DNA from: Gaertneriomyces semiglobifer
Taxonomy: Eukaryota > Chytridiomycota > Chytridiomycetes > Spizellomycetales > Spizellomycetaceae
Length of the DNA stretch: 64,000 nucleotides
NCBI GenBank assembly: GCA_025558075.1
Contig: JAHLKF010000023.1
Coordinates: 186,001-250,000, forward strand
Direction of reading: 5' to 3'
The position numbers and the translations under genes are program-made. Below are positions 11,530-22,509 of this stretch, in pieces. The notes beneath the pieces are model-generated. The model saw only the letters and a program-made list of their open reading frames with translations. It ran no database searches and was not told the DNA's origin. How positions within the stretch are numbered: position 1 is the first letter of the stretch; each line of letters starts with the position of its first letter.

Positions 11530-12234
11530 ATGACAGCAATGTCGGGTTCGCAACGAAGGCTGTCAGTAGTTGGGGAGGATACCCCACAGTCACCTTTTCC
11601 TGTGTTTTTAAAGGGGAGTGTCTCAAAAGGCTTCGGCCGCGGAAGTAAAGAACTGGGGATTCCGACAGGTAACTTGATGTTGATGATCACTGTGTCGTCT
11701 ACAGCTACGGTCTAATGTGATATTTGCCTTGTGGAAGCCAATTTACCAGATGATGCTGCAACGGAAGCCGGCGAAACCTTGGAGAGTGGGATATACTTCG
11801 GATGGGCAGCCGTGGGTGAATCATCAAAGGTTTATCCTATGGTCATGAGTTTTGGATGGAACCCATACTATAAGAATGAGAAGCGATCGGCGGTGCGTGC
11901 AAAGGAGCGATATCTCGAACAATCGGTTTCAGGGTGCTTATAGGATTGCTACGTAGGAGGTGCACATTATCCACGATTTTGCAGATGACTTCTACGGTTC
12001 CGAATTGCGGGTTATTGTTTTGGGCTATATCCGACCTGAGAAGAATTATGAGTCGTTAGGTATTTGATATGCCCATGCTGCCTGTAAATGCAACCAGCTG
12101 AACAATTGCCTCCCGCCGTAGATGCACTGATAGAAGACATCAACACCGACATAAAGGTTGCGCAGAGCTCGCTTCAAAGGCCTGCCTATCTCTCATATCA
12201 ACGGCATAGAGAAATTGTTACGCCTTCGCCTTAA
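11530..12234 (+). CDS. FMN1: Riboflavin kinase
   Basis: Four short exons. Exon 1 (11530-11668) has [18 protein letters not shown] and splices into AN to recreate the PTAN motif that binds Mg-ATP and riboflavin. Exon 2 has [12 protein letters not shown] and MSFGWNPYY. Exon 3 gives the [14 protein letters not shown] core with the catalytic Glu, then [16 protein letters not shown]. The last exon ends TPSP at the TAA at 12232-12234. Introns follow ACAG/gtaact, GGCG/gtgcgt and TTAG/gtattt. The enzyme phosphorylates riboflavin to FMN in the cytosol. It is the monofunctional eukaryotic form, without a bacterial-type FAD synthetase domain, at about the usual length of 160-175 residues. Confidence 0.95.
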
Positions 12235-12308
12235 AGCTCTGCCGCCTGCCGCTTCCTGATAGAAGTTACTAAGGCACGTGTGTAACGTCTACGATTATTA
12301 CATAGTAT

Positions 12309-15300
12309 TCATGAGCTACTCTCAGCGTCCAAGTATTCATCACTATCATCATCCGTTGATTGTTCGCTATCTCTCTCGTAAGCACTATCTGTCACACTAT
12401 GTGCGAGGGTCAGCCGCTCCAGTTGTTCTTCGAGCATTCCAAGTGTTTGCATCGCCGCAGCGAAGTTAGATTCCGCGAGGTACTCATTGTCAAAAAAACT
12501 TACTGCTCTTAATGCCGTTGAGAGCATCGCGTTATGCTGCGTGATCATCAGACACTCTTCAATTGTGCTTAATCGAATAACTGGCAGACACCTACCGCTA
12601 TGATCAGGTCAAGCTGCGTCTTCTGCACGCCGTGCCCGCCCAACACTGTCGTCGTCAAAGGCCCTCTTAGAACTTGCTCCTTCGTGACTAACTCATGCAC
12701 ACGAGTTTTGGTTTGCTCAAACCGTGTACGTAGGTTTGTCAACGAAGTCTGCAATTCTCCAACCTCCACCTCGCGATGACGTCTTTCCATCTGCAAAAGA
12801 TCTGTTCTTGTTGAGCTGAATCTCTCCGGTAACACTAGTGCATACGTACCTGCAGGTCGTGGTGTAGCGCGGCGTTCTCCCGCTTCATTTCTTCAACGGA
12901 TTTATTTAAGCCGGCGTTCTCGGTGGCCAGGACCTCGATGCGATGAATGTCAAGCTCGCTTGCTCGGGAGCTATTAGCTTGCACGTGTAACTCAGCCGCC
13001 TGAGTTTCGAGATGGTTGATTTGCGCATCCTTGCCATTGAGCTGCGCAAGGAGGACTTCTCGTTCTGTTCGCCATCTGGCTTCCATCGAGTTCCATTTCT
13101 GGGCTTCTCGTTGCATACTTTTGTATTTCATAAGCATGTCCGCGAGATGTAATTTGAGCTGTGATCTCTCATCTTTGAGCCTCTCGCAAACAGCTTTAAA
13201 ATCATTGACGCAATCCCGCAATCCTTCCGCATCATCTTCAAGCATGCTATAAGCCTGTTTCTCAGAATGCAGCATCTCTTCCACATTTGATTTCTCCTGG
13301 GAAATATCCGAGACGGCTTGCTCAGCCTTCCGCAGTCGCTCAGTTACTTGTTCAAGCTCAACCTGAAGTCGAGAGGATTGCGTTCCCAAATTTTCATTTT
13401 CTTGCTTTACAATCGAAAGCTCAGATAGTCGTGCCTGAAGCTCGGTAACGTGCTCGTTGCTCTCGGTAATGTCCTGTTCCAGCCGGTGAATCAGATCATC
13501 CTTCCGTGCTAAATTGTCCCGTAAGCGTGCAATCTCGGCTGCAGCCAAATCGTCAGTAGATCGAACGACTGCCGCCAATTGAGCATTTTCTTCCTTTGAG
13601 AATCGGGCTTCAGATTCTAGTTCTTGTATGCGAAGATCTCGCTCGGCGATAACCGAACGTAAGAAATCCATTTCTGGCGACCTGGACTCAGTCCCGTACT
13701 TGAATGCGCCAGACCCAGTACATTCGTTGACGGGTCGCTCTGTCGAAGTCATTGTGTTCTCAGCATCAGCAAGCTTTTGAAGCGCCTCTGCTTCTTTGGG
13801 TTGCGAATCATCAAGCTCCCATGCTGAACGCAAGCACCCATGTTGACAAGTTTCCAACTTTGTCTGGTGCTCCTGTACTCCCGTAATATCTGTGAGCACG
13901 ACATGTTCTCCGTGCCGGGGTGTCTCTTGTATGTCCACATCACCATTTATCTCTCCAACCGCAGGAGTTGCATGCGGTTGAGCATTGCGATTTGCTAGTT
14001 CTTGTTGCAGCGATGCTACTGTCGACCTTGATTGAGAAAGCTCCGCATTCGCAGCCTCCAAAGAGTCCAACACTTCCTCTAATTTTAATTGCCTATTCTG
14101 AGTGTCAGATGGATTTACATTCTCAACTGGTGGCGGCCTTTCCTGTGGACCGCCCTCGCAAGTAAAGGCCTCGTTGGCTACATTGGAGTTACAGGCTACG
14201 CTGGTACAAGATTGATTCCGGCATGCTTCCGGTGGACATCTCGCCTCGTGGGTATCGTCGATTGCACATGCCGCTGAATGTTCCTGGCCATCTATTCGAT
14301 CTTTTTGCGGCCGGAGCGCTGAAAGCTCAGTTTCCAATTTTGAGGCGTGTCTGTTAGCCGCAAAAAGCTTAATTTCTAGGTTAAGAGCGGTTTGTATGAG
14401 GGTGTCGCGAGTAGGTTGAGGGCACGTTCGACGCCTTCCTTGAGTTTGGCCAATGCAGAGTCGCTCGATGTGCGGCTCATATGTATCTGCGTACCGTCGA
14501 GCCGCTGTCAACTGGTGGTCTAGCAGTCGCACCTTTGCCGCAAGACTGCAAACTTCCTGTAGCATTTCTCGTTCAAACACTTCACTGTCTGCGCTGACAC
14601 TCATGGAGCCGCTTGGAACCAGGGAGTCTCCAATGGCGTCAATGATCGAGGGCAGCCTGACGCTAATATTGTTGTGTGTTCGGTAGGCTCTGTAAGAAGG
14701 CGCTCAACTTTCCTGCATCAGCCAGCATTTGCGAAAAGAGCATCCTCTTACCTATCAGCGTCGAGGGAAAGGCCTATAATATGCGATGTGACCGGTGATC
14801 TGGACTGGTCTGATGGCGCTTGGCTTGCAAAGCATGACATACCCACATACTCCGACTTCGCCGTTATAGAAGGTCGGGCAACTGCAAATGCATTATCATT
14901 GAGATTGTCAGAGGTGTGGGTTTTCAGCAGATGTTTCCGCTGCTGGTAGACGACGATGAGGTCGTGTGGCTGACAAGGCATGAAATGGACAATCTCACTT
15001 GAGTAGTTGGGTTTTCATTATCATGACCAACACTACCATTTGCTAGTCCGCCATACGGCACCGTCGGCGCTGGTGAACGGCGTGGGGTATGCACTACTGA
15101 GGACATGTGAGCCAAGGCGATCTCTGAACCAAAGCGCAGCCCACTGCATAAAGCAGACCCTTCTACAGTACCATCGTCATAATGGGCTGAATAAAACATT
15201 TGTCGATGGTATGTTTGAGCGTCTGCTGCCGCCAACATATTTGCTTGTGCAACTACCGATGGAACGGATTTCGCCAACTCATCCTCGTGCTTCAGCACAG

Positions 15301-15355
15301 CAGTAAATGGACGCTCCTGAAAATCGCCCTGCCCGATTTCATCTGCCGCCAGCAT
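12309..15355 (-). CDS. Long coiled-coil protein, function unknown
   Basis: At least five exons with clean introns: 14940-14998 (59 bp), 14690-14751 (62 bp), one near 12790-12850 and one near 12590. The start is the ATG at 15355 (MLAADEIGQGDFQERPF). The first 180 residues are Ser/Thr-rich and low complexity. The central 600 residues are almost continuous heptad-repeat coiled coil, rich in Glu, Gln, Leu and Arg (for example RDLRIQELESEARFSKEENA). The C-terminus is acidic and Ser-rich. There is no motor, kinase or membrane segment. It could be a centrosomal, basal-body or golgin-type scaffold; I cannot tell which, and I name no orthologue. It diverges from lysyl-tRNA synthetase across a 398-bp spacer. 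Confidence 0.8.
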
Positions 15356-15753
15356 GTTTGATGCCCAAGGTCCTCTCTATTTCATATATCCTACTCGCTC
15401 TCTCCGTCTGTCGACCGTTTGTGTCGCTGTTGGATCTGCAGCTCAACAAAAAGTGTTCCGTCGCGCTCGCGCGTTTCGGACATTGCTCTTATCGTTAAGC
15501 TTGGATCGAATCTCGCTGACGGCACAATCTCTTTTCAGATTTGCAGGCGTCTGGCGTGGTTTTTTTTCTGGCATTACTTTACCACAAGACAATTGGACAT
15601 CTCAGTATTCCGGCAAGTACAGAAGCTCCCGTATCAGAAATCGCTGGTGGGTTTGCTCAGGAGTTGTGGAGAAACCGACAACGTCTGTGGAATTACTGAT
15701 ATCTAATTCGGCGCCCCGATACCAGGTTGAACTTGTGCCACATTATTTTCCCA
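15356..15753. promoter_or_regulatory. Divergent intergenic region, coiled-coil gene / KRS1
   Basis: A 398-bp spacer lies between divergent starts. It contains open frames of up to about 130 codons, but these lack convincing starts and family features, so I read it as shared promoter and 5' leaders. Confidence 0.5.
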
Positions 15754-17708
15754 ATGGCTGATCAGGACACCCCAGTTACCGCTTCAAGCGATGTCAACCT
15801 TATCCTAGATGAGGTTACCAACGAAATGGTTTCTAAGTCGTAAGTGCTCTAGCGTAGGCCATCTACCGTTCTTGGTGTACCAAGAGGTATGCTCATCGCG
15901 GCAACCCCATAGCGAGCACAAAAGGCGTAAGAAGCAGAGAGAGAAAGAAGCTGCTAAGGCTGCCAAGGCTGCCGCCGCTCCTGCACCAACGTCTGCGAAG
16001 GCGAAGACCGATGCTGAGGATGAAGAGGAACTAGATCCGCGCATGTACTTCGAGAACCGTTCAAAGCTGGTTCAAAAGCTCCGGGAAACCAAGCAACCCA
16101 TTCCATACCCTCATAAGTTTGATGTTTCTATTTCCCTGCCGCATTACATCGAAAAATACTCCAAGATTCAACCGGGCGATAGGTTAGCTACCGAAGTCGT
16201 AACGGTTGCAGGTCGCTTGCACAGCGCTCGTGCGTCCGGAAAGAATCTCATCTTCTACGACCTTCATGCTGAAGGGGAGAAAGTACAAATCTTGGCGTCG
16301 GCTCAGGACTCACAGCGTGACTTCCACGAGGTACACAAGAATCTGCGACGTGGAGACATCGTTGGCGTGAGAGGGTTTCCTGGAAAGTCCAAGAAGGGAG
16401 AATTATCCATCATTCCTTTGGATATTACCCTCCTTACCCCGTGTTTACGCATGTTGCCAAAGGCACACTATGGCTTCAAGGACCAGGAGTTGAGATACCG
16501 TATGCGCTACCTGGACTTGATCATGAATAACAATGTACGAAACAAGTTTACCACCCGGGCGAAGATCATCAACTATCTCCGTAAATTCCTGGATAACCTT
16601 GGCTTTTTGGAAGTTGAGACTCCAATGATGAACATGATTGCCGGGGGTGCAACCGCGAAGCCCTTCATTACGCACCATAACGACTTGAAGCTAGACCTGT
16701 TCATGCGCATCGCTCCGGAGCTATTTCTCAAACAACTTGTTGTTGGCGGCATGGATCGCGTCTACGAAGTCGGAAAGCAGTTCCGGAATGAGGGTATCGA
16801 TTTAACTCACAATCCAGAATTTACCACCTGCGAGTTTTACATGGCATACGCAGACATGTTCGATTTGATGGATATTACAGAGAGCCTGGTTTCCGGTATG
16901 GTAAAGGCAATAACTGGCGATTACAAAGTAAAGTACCACCCGCATGGAGCCGACGGCGAGGAATGGATCTTGGATTTTACACCTCCATTCCGCCGTGTCC
17001 AAATGATTCCCGAACTCGAACGCCTTTTGAATACCAAATTCCCCAGTGCCGACACGTTAGGAAGCGAGGAAGGCCGTCGTTTCTTGGATGATTTATGTAA
17101 GAAGCACAATGTTGACTGTTCCGCACCACGAACTAGTGCTCGTTTGTTGGACAAGTTGGTTGGAGATTTTATTGAGGTCCAGTGCATCAATCCGACCTTC
17201 ATTACTGAGCACCCACAGATGATGTCGCCTTTGGCCAAAGCCCACCGTTCTGTCCCTGGCCTCTGCGAGCGGTTCGAATGCTTTGTCGCTACTAAAGAGA
17301 TCTGCAATGCCTACACGGAGCTGAATGACCCGTTCGACCAGCGTGAACGCTTTGAGCAGCAAGCTGCTGACAAAGCCGCTGGTGACGATGAAGCGCAACT
17401 CATTGATGAAACTTTCTGTAATGCGTTGGAATATGGTTTGCCGCCGACTGGTGGATGGGGTATGGGTATTGACCGTCTCACCATGTTCTTGACGGACTCG
17501 AACAACATCAAGGAGGTGCTACTTTTCGTAAGTGTCACACGCGGCGGGTTTGGTTCCTCACACATGTTTGGCACTCACACATCTTTGATTTGTTTAGCCC
17601 GCCATGAAGCCAGAGACTCAAGAGCAGGAGAAGCAACGGGAGCATTTTTTGGAGAAACAGATGGATCCCACTGCTGAAAACACCGAGTACGGTGTGCGTA
17701 GTGTCTAG
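15754..17708 (+). CDS. KRS1: Lysyl-tRNA synthetase (class II, cytosolic)
   Basis: Three exons: 15754-15839, 15913-17527 and 17598-17708. The start is the ATG at 15754 ([18 protein letters not shown]). A Lys/Ala-rich N-terminal extension ([20 protein letters not shown]) is typical of eukaryotic enzymes and binds tRNA. The OB-fold anticodon-binding domain follows ([20 protein letters not shown]). The class II catalytic core has motif 1 ([10 protein letters not shown]), motif 2 ([20 protein letters not shown]) and motif 3 ([15 protein letters not shown]). The enzyme charges tRNA-Lys. The length of about 600 residues is normal. I see no mitochondrial presequence at this start, so an organellar form would need another start or another gene. 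Confidence 0.96.
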
Positions 17709-17862
17709 TAACTCGGATAGTAAAACTTAAACACTTCATGGAACGCCAGCTATATCAATAACAGAGAGATTTGTCCACATTTCGTGAATATGTTTTGTTT
17801 TTGCAAGTCCTTTGCCAACGCAGAACCTACACATCGCATTTGGAGATCGTCAAATAATCGCA

Positions 17863-19700
17863 ATGTCGAGTCTGGAGATCCGCCTCTGTCGGAGGATTGT
17901 GGAACAGCATTTTGGGCCGATTGTAGAGGTTGGTCGTGGCTTGTTGCTCCGTGGAAATGTCACCACTGATTGCTGATGATGTTGGGCCGTTTCCCATACC
18001 ATTAGCGGGTCTGCACGGTCATATTACGCAAAGGACGAAGTACCCTTCCACTGATTTGTCGTGCCAGTGAAATATCTCCGAAAAAAGTCCGTGAAAGCCT
18101 GTTCGTTCTTATTCAACATGGCATCGTCACATATTTTGACACAGAAGAGAAAAACAGAATAGTTACATACTATGAAGCACACGTACACAAGATTACTGTG
18201 CGGGACTGTTTTCCCCTTTTCATCCACACTGTCCGTGCACAACTTGGGTTGCAGGTGCGTTTGTCTAACTATTCATCGCTTGAAGCAAGTTTCACTAAAT
18301 GTTCGTATGAACCCGGTAGTGCGAAACAGTGTACCGAGAAGTCCTGCGTCATGGTCTTTTGAATTTGGCTACATTGTTGGGCAATAAAGAGCTAGGTCTG
18401 AGTGGGGATCAACTACGTGAAGCATGGTCCCAGCTGCAGGAGGCCAAGGTCATCAGGATATGTCGCGAAGAGGATACCAAAACGTTAGAGGACGTGCAAA
18501 TGAAGGAGTTGGATGATGAAATCAATCGCCAGGGCGGTTTACCCCTCACAGCAGCTGAGAAGACCAAAATCAAGCGTGGATTAAACGCTAAACGAGACGC
18601 AATGTATGACGAATCAGCAATGACGGGTTCTAAGCGCAAGGTTGTGAAGGACTTTGATGAGGTTGCAAATAAGATGTCCAGAGTGGACGGAGATAGCGAG
18701 CAGTCACATTCAGGAGATGTCGATTTTTATTGCGCTAGCTACGAGCGACCCCAGATATATCTCAAGAATGATGCTCTCGCCATGTTCATGGAACGCAGAG
18801 TGAACAAGGCAGCAGGAGATATCATGCGCAATCTTCTCCAGCTTGGGACACGAAGTTCCCGCTCGTGCAAGGATGAGAGTAGCGAGCCAGTGAGCCAAAT
18901 CACTCTTGCTTCACAACTGAGCAAGGAGGTGGAGGCCGTAGTAGAAGGAAAGGCACAGCATGGTTTAGGGGATTATTTGGAGCTGCTCGCTCATGATGAG
19001 ATCGGCGTCGTCAAGAAAGACTCTGCTGGGGGTGGTGGGCAATATTCTGTTGCGTTTGCCAAGGCAGGAGATGTGCTCCGCGCACGGGTCATTGAGTCGG
19101 TCATTCAAGAGCGGCTGGGAGATGGGGCACGGAGAGTGTGGCGAATTCTATACCATAAAAGTAAGCTCACGGACGCACAGGTAAGATCCTCGAAAGTTTT
19201 CGCACTTGAAACCATTTTGAATGACCAAGGGGCTGGGCGTTACAGGTAGCAAAGTTCGCATTAATCCCATCAAAGAATGCCCGTGGCCATTTGTTCGAAC
19301 TGTTGAAGATTGGACTAGCCTTCATCCAGGCAAGTGCTTCTCATCCTCCGTATCCTGACCTTTTGACTGACCGGACACACCACAGGACGTTCCAAAAACG
19401 GCCGACCATTCTGCAGCCAGAACATACTTTTTGTGGTACGTTTCCATACCGAAAAGTGCAAGTGTTCTCGTTCAGGATGCGTACAAAACTTTGTGCAACA
19501 TCAAAGAACGTCGACTGGTTGAAGCAAATGCTCGGTCCATATTAATTGAGAAAACGCGCCGCCTGGATGTCATATCAGGAGAATCCCAGCTGAGTGAAGG
19601 CGAACTTAGCCGTGTTGCGCAATGGCAGAAAATTGTGGCTCAGATGAACGTTTGCGAAACAAGAATCGCTCACTTTCTGATGGTTTTCAAAGACTTTTAA
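17863..19700 (+). CDS. RPC82: RNA polymerase III subunit RPC3/Rpc82, with an apparent frame break near 17,962
   Basis: The start at 17863 gives MSSLEIRLCRRIVEQHFGPI, matching the first winged helix of POLR3C. Downstream exons give VRESLFVLIQHGIVTYFD, then CETVYREVLRHGLLNL, the long central part, and a C-terminal exon ending MVFKDF. The order matches human POLR3C throughout. RPC3 forms the initiation subcomplex with RPC6 and RPC7, which helps open Pol III promoters. Introns 18255-18319 and 19181-19244 are GT-AG. Intron 19330-19385 is GC-AG (CAG/gcaagt), and the frame resumes as DVPKTADHSAARTYFLW. Near 17959-17966 the frame changes by one base between GLLLRGNV and PLIADDVG with no intron possible, so a sequencing error or a genuine lesion must be considered. 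Confidence 0.88.
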
Positions 19701-19817
19701 ATACAACTCACTATCGCAATATATATATGTATATGTCTCGTCGTCAATTTTTATAACGAGCAAAGTGCTCCTCGTATGTGCTTACGGCTTCGGATCGACA
19801 TAGCATCAAGTGCCGCG

Positions 19818-21242
19818 CTATCTCCTCATAACCACTTCGTAATCATGAGTCTCTGGAATGTAAGGGCAATGTTCGGAATCCAGTTCTGCAGCTTTAATTG
19901 TTGATTGTAACGCTGCAGTCTTTTCCGCTCGTTGGCAGATAATTTGGTCATAGTACGCTGATAAGTCCAACAATGCACTATGCAACTACATGTTACTGGC
20001 GCAGCAAGCAGTGCACAAACAAATAAACAGTCTCACCTCAGTTGAGCGTATGATTTCGTTCTTGCTAACGTCTCGCGGAACTCTTTTCCTTCAGATGATG
20101 GCCACATCAGTAGCAGACAATATTTGGCATTGTGGAAAGGCATGTCGTAGAGGATAGCAGTCCTGGTGTACTCTTCCATCACTTGACGAATTGGGAGTAA
20201 CCCCTCCGGTCGAAACACGGACACATTGTACTGTGGTGCTCGTGCCAGCATAAATGATTTCAAGCCGGTTGACTCGGCAAGCTTCTTCATATCGGCCACG
20301 CTATATATGTCGCCGTTGGCGATGACCGGTATGGACACCGCAGTTGAAAGTGGCCCAAACACCTCCCAATGTCCAGGATCTCGGGGCCTCTCCTCTTTGA
20401 AGCGACAGTGCACGCCTATGGCTTGAACGCCAGTCCGCTCGATTCGTTGCATCAAGTCAATTGTGCGCTCTATAGTCGTTTCGGTAGCTGTAGCTGGAAG
20501 CAGTCGAATTTTACAAGTAATTGGTATCGGAATCTCTGCAACTAGCTTTTTCAAAATGCCCAGCAGGCGCTCCGGGTCATCTAAAAGTGCTGCTCCCATA
20601 CTAGAAACAAGCGAGAAGCGTTTGGGGCAGCCGCAGTTGAGATCGATACCAGCCACATCGTTTGCTCTGGAAAGGCCAAGTTCAACAATGGATCTGTTGT
20701 TAACGAGACAACTAGAAGCAGCGGAGTTACCTACACCACTTTCGCAGCTTGCACGGCAAGTGCTGGATCTCCGGTACCGAGCTGCACCACCAGCTTATCT
20801 TTCTCGGAAGGGTGTATCCGCAAGGTCAGGGATCCAGAGTCCGTACAGACATAGTCGATGGTTCCAAGGGTTTCTGGAAGAATGAACGCAAGTGTGTGGG
20901 TGACTGACAGCAAGCATAGGTTCCAAGGTCATGAAATGAACCTACCATTCACGACCCGCTTTGACTTAATGAGCCGTCTGTCTACCGTCTCCGGAGAATA
21001 CACAATATCTACAGGTAGGCATATCAGGTTAAAATACTTGAAGTGGCCCCACGCCGAAGAAGTCGCACGAAATTCTCACCTGCGCCGTATTTTAACGCCA
21101 TCAATCGCATTGGCAACGTCCCTACCCGTACCATGGGAGCCAATATCATCTTGAAGATGTTACAATGAATACAAAGAATGATTCCAAGAAAAAATCAGCG
21201 CAATGAGTCTTTTACCTTCCCGCCATAGTCAAGGCGAGCCAT
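19818..21242 (-). CDS. DUS2: tRNA-dihydrouridine(20) synthase DUS2/Smm1
   Basis: FMN-dependent enzyme that reduces uridine 20 in the tRNA D-loop. The chosen start at 21242 gives MARLDYGGK, spliced to MILAPMVRVGTLPMRLMALK, the TIM-barrel entry of DUS2. Further exons give DIVYSPETVDRRLIKSKRVV, then the catalytic loop NCGCPKRFS with its Cys. TCKIRLLPAT, VQAIGVHCRF and VIANGDIYSV follow, and the last exon ends YEVVMRR at 19818. The family double-stranded RNA-binding domain at the C-terminus of human DUS2 is absent or reduced here, as in fungal Smm1. A longer in-frame start near 21340 is possible but would add an atypical extension. The gene converges on RPC3 with 117 bp between stops. Confidence 0.92.
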
Positions 21243-21410
21243 TTCACCTTGCGCGATCCGATTGCGAAGAGCCTTGGTAGAGATAGCACAAGAGAGGATA
21301 AATGCTGGCCTTGAAAGTAGCCCAAAAGGGTTCATCGACTGAGCGGCGGCAAAACTTTGTGGCAGGATATCACCAATGTCAACTCCTTGTGCTAAAATTC
21401 TTCGAATACA

Positions 21411-21424
21411 TTTTTTTTTTTTTT
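21411..21424. repeat. Homopolymer T run (14 T)
   Basis: Fourteen consecutive T residues upstream of DUS2, which read as poly(dA) on its coding strand. Such poly(dA:dT) tracts often exclude nucleosomes at fungal promoters; that role is inferred here. Confidence 0.7.
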
Positions 21425-22484
21425 GGACAAAATCCTCACCGCGCTTTTGTTTTTGAAAGCTTCTCAACGCAAGGATCAAGTTACTTCCACAACACCAACG
21501 AGCATTTCCCAAACGCTAGCGACCGCTATGACTTAGTACCATTGAGGATACGAAGGGTGGCGGGTGGTGCTGGATATCTGGTTTGTTCAATTCATTAGAA
21601 ATGAAGCGCTCGCGGGCGCATGCCAGCTTGTAGGAACCGTGCAATGACAAGATATATTGGTACAATCTACCAGACTTGTGGAAGCCGCATTGTGGGAAAC
21701 TACTTTGACTGGTTGTTGGAACTCAGTTCATGGTATCTATCTTCGAGACATAGCCGTGCGAAACGCATATGGATTGCCCATAGTGTACCACGATCTGCAC
21801 TTGAGAACTTTCTTTACAACCGTTAGCGATCAGAACGCCGTCATTGATTTTGCAGTGTCCAGAAGCTACATGTTCAAAGCGAGCTCGTATGACATTGGAA
21901 CTAGCCCTGATGTAATGAGCACAGCAGGACGCCGGAGGTGTTCATTCGGATGCAGTCTTCATTTAGCTTTCTACAACTGCGGGTGGCTAGAAGCGCTACT
22001 GAACAAACCCACAGTTTCTGAAAGTGTACTGCCATCACACCTCAGCTGAAAATGCAACGTGATCTGGAAGATCGCGAATGGTGTCGCCCATCACTGCAGA
22101 GGAGAAATCGCAAGAACATGTGGCAGCGGGCCTCAGTTACCCAAGTGGCATCCGGTGTTTTCTGCTGACCTCCTGGTTTCTCCGCGGACACGGCAGAACC
22201 TACTGGTGGCACTCGCAGCGCGCCACATTAAGCGCCACACACCTTATTTCCTTTCAGAAAAAAACCGCCCGGATGCTGTCGTTGAGGTTGCAACGCATGA
22301 ACTTGAATGCACTGTATGTTGCAACCCTCCGTAATCCCAACCATAAATGTTGCTCATGCGATTCATTCAATCGTTTTCGGCGGAACAAGCTGAATGGACT
22401 AATAATGGCGTGACTACCAAAAACCAAGCCGCTATTTCGATTTTACTCAGACCGAACCTTTGGGAAAAAAACAAATCACGCGTG

Positions 22485-22492
22485 TGACGTCA
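22485..22492. promoter_or_regulatory. CRE/ATF-type palindrome TGACGTCA
   Basis: A perfect TGACGTCA octamer ends 17 bases upstream of the ATG of the F-box gene. This is the binding site of bZIP factors of the CREB/ATF family (Atf1 in fungi). Its location so close to the start suggests it lies in the 5' leader or core promoter. One octamer can occur by chance. Confidence 0.35.
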
Positions 22493-22509
22493 GCGAACCA
22501 ACCTTAAAA

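Larger units (their letters stand above)
21243..22509. other. Intergenic stretch with no supportable gene (1.27 kb)
   Basis: Divergent spacer between DUS2 and the F-box gene. It contains a 14-base T run (21411-21424). A plus-strand open frame at 21657-22049 lacks an ATG near its start and any family feature. A palindromic TGACGTCA at 22485-22492 sits 18 bases before the F-box ATG. Nothing else is recognisable. Confidence 0.5.

Noticed and set aside
21195..21512. Upstream extension of DUS2 to about 21340 or beyond
   Set aside because: It would add 30 or more residues with no counterpart in DUS2 and would cross a poly(T) tract. MARLDYGGK at 21242 gives the family-like N-terminus.
21657..22049. 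130-codon plus-strand open frame upstream of the F-box gene
   Set aside because: It has no ATG near its start, no family features, and lies in a region where all three frames are similarly broken. Probably fortuitous.
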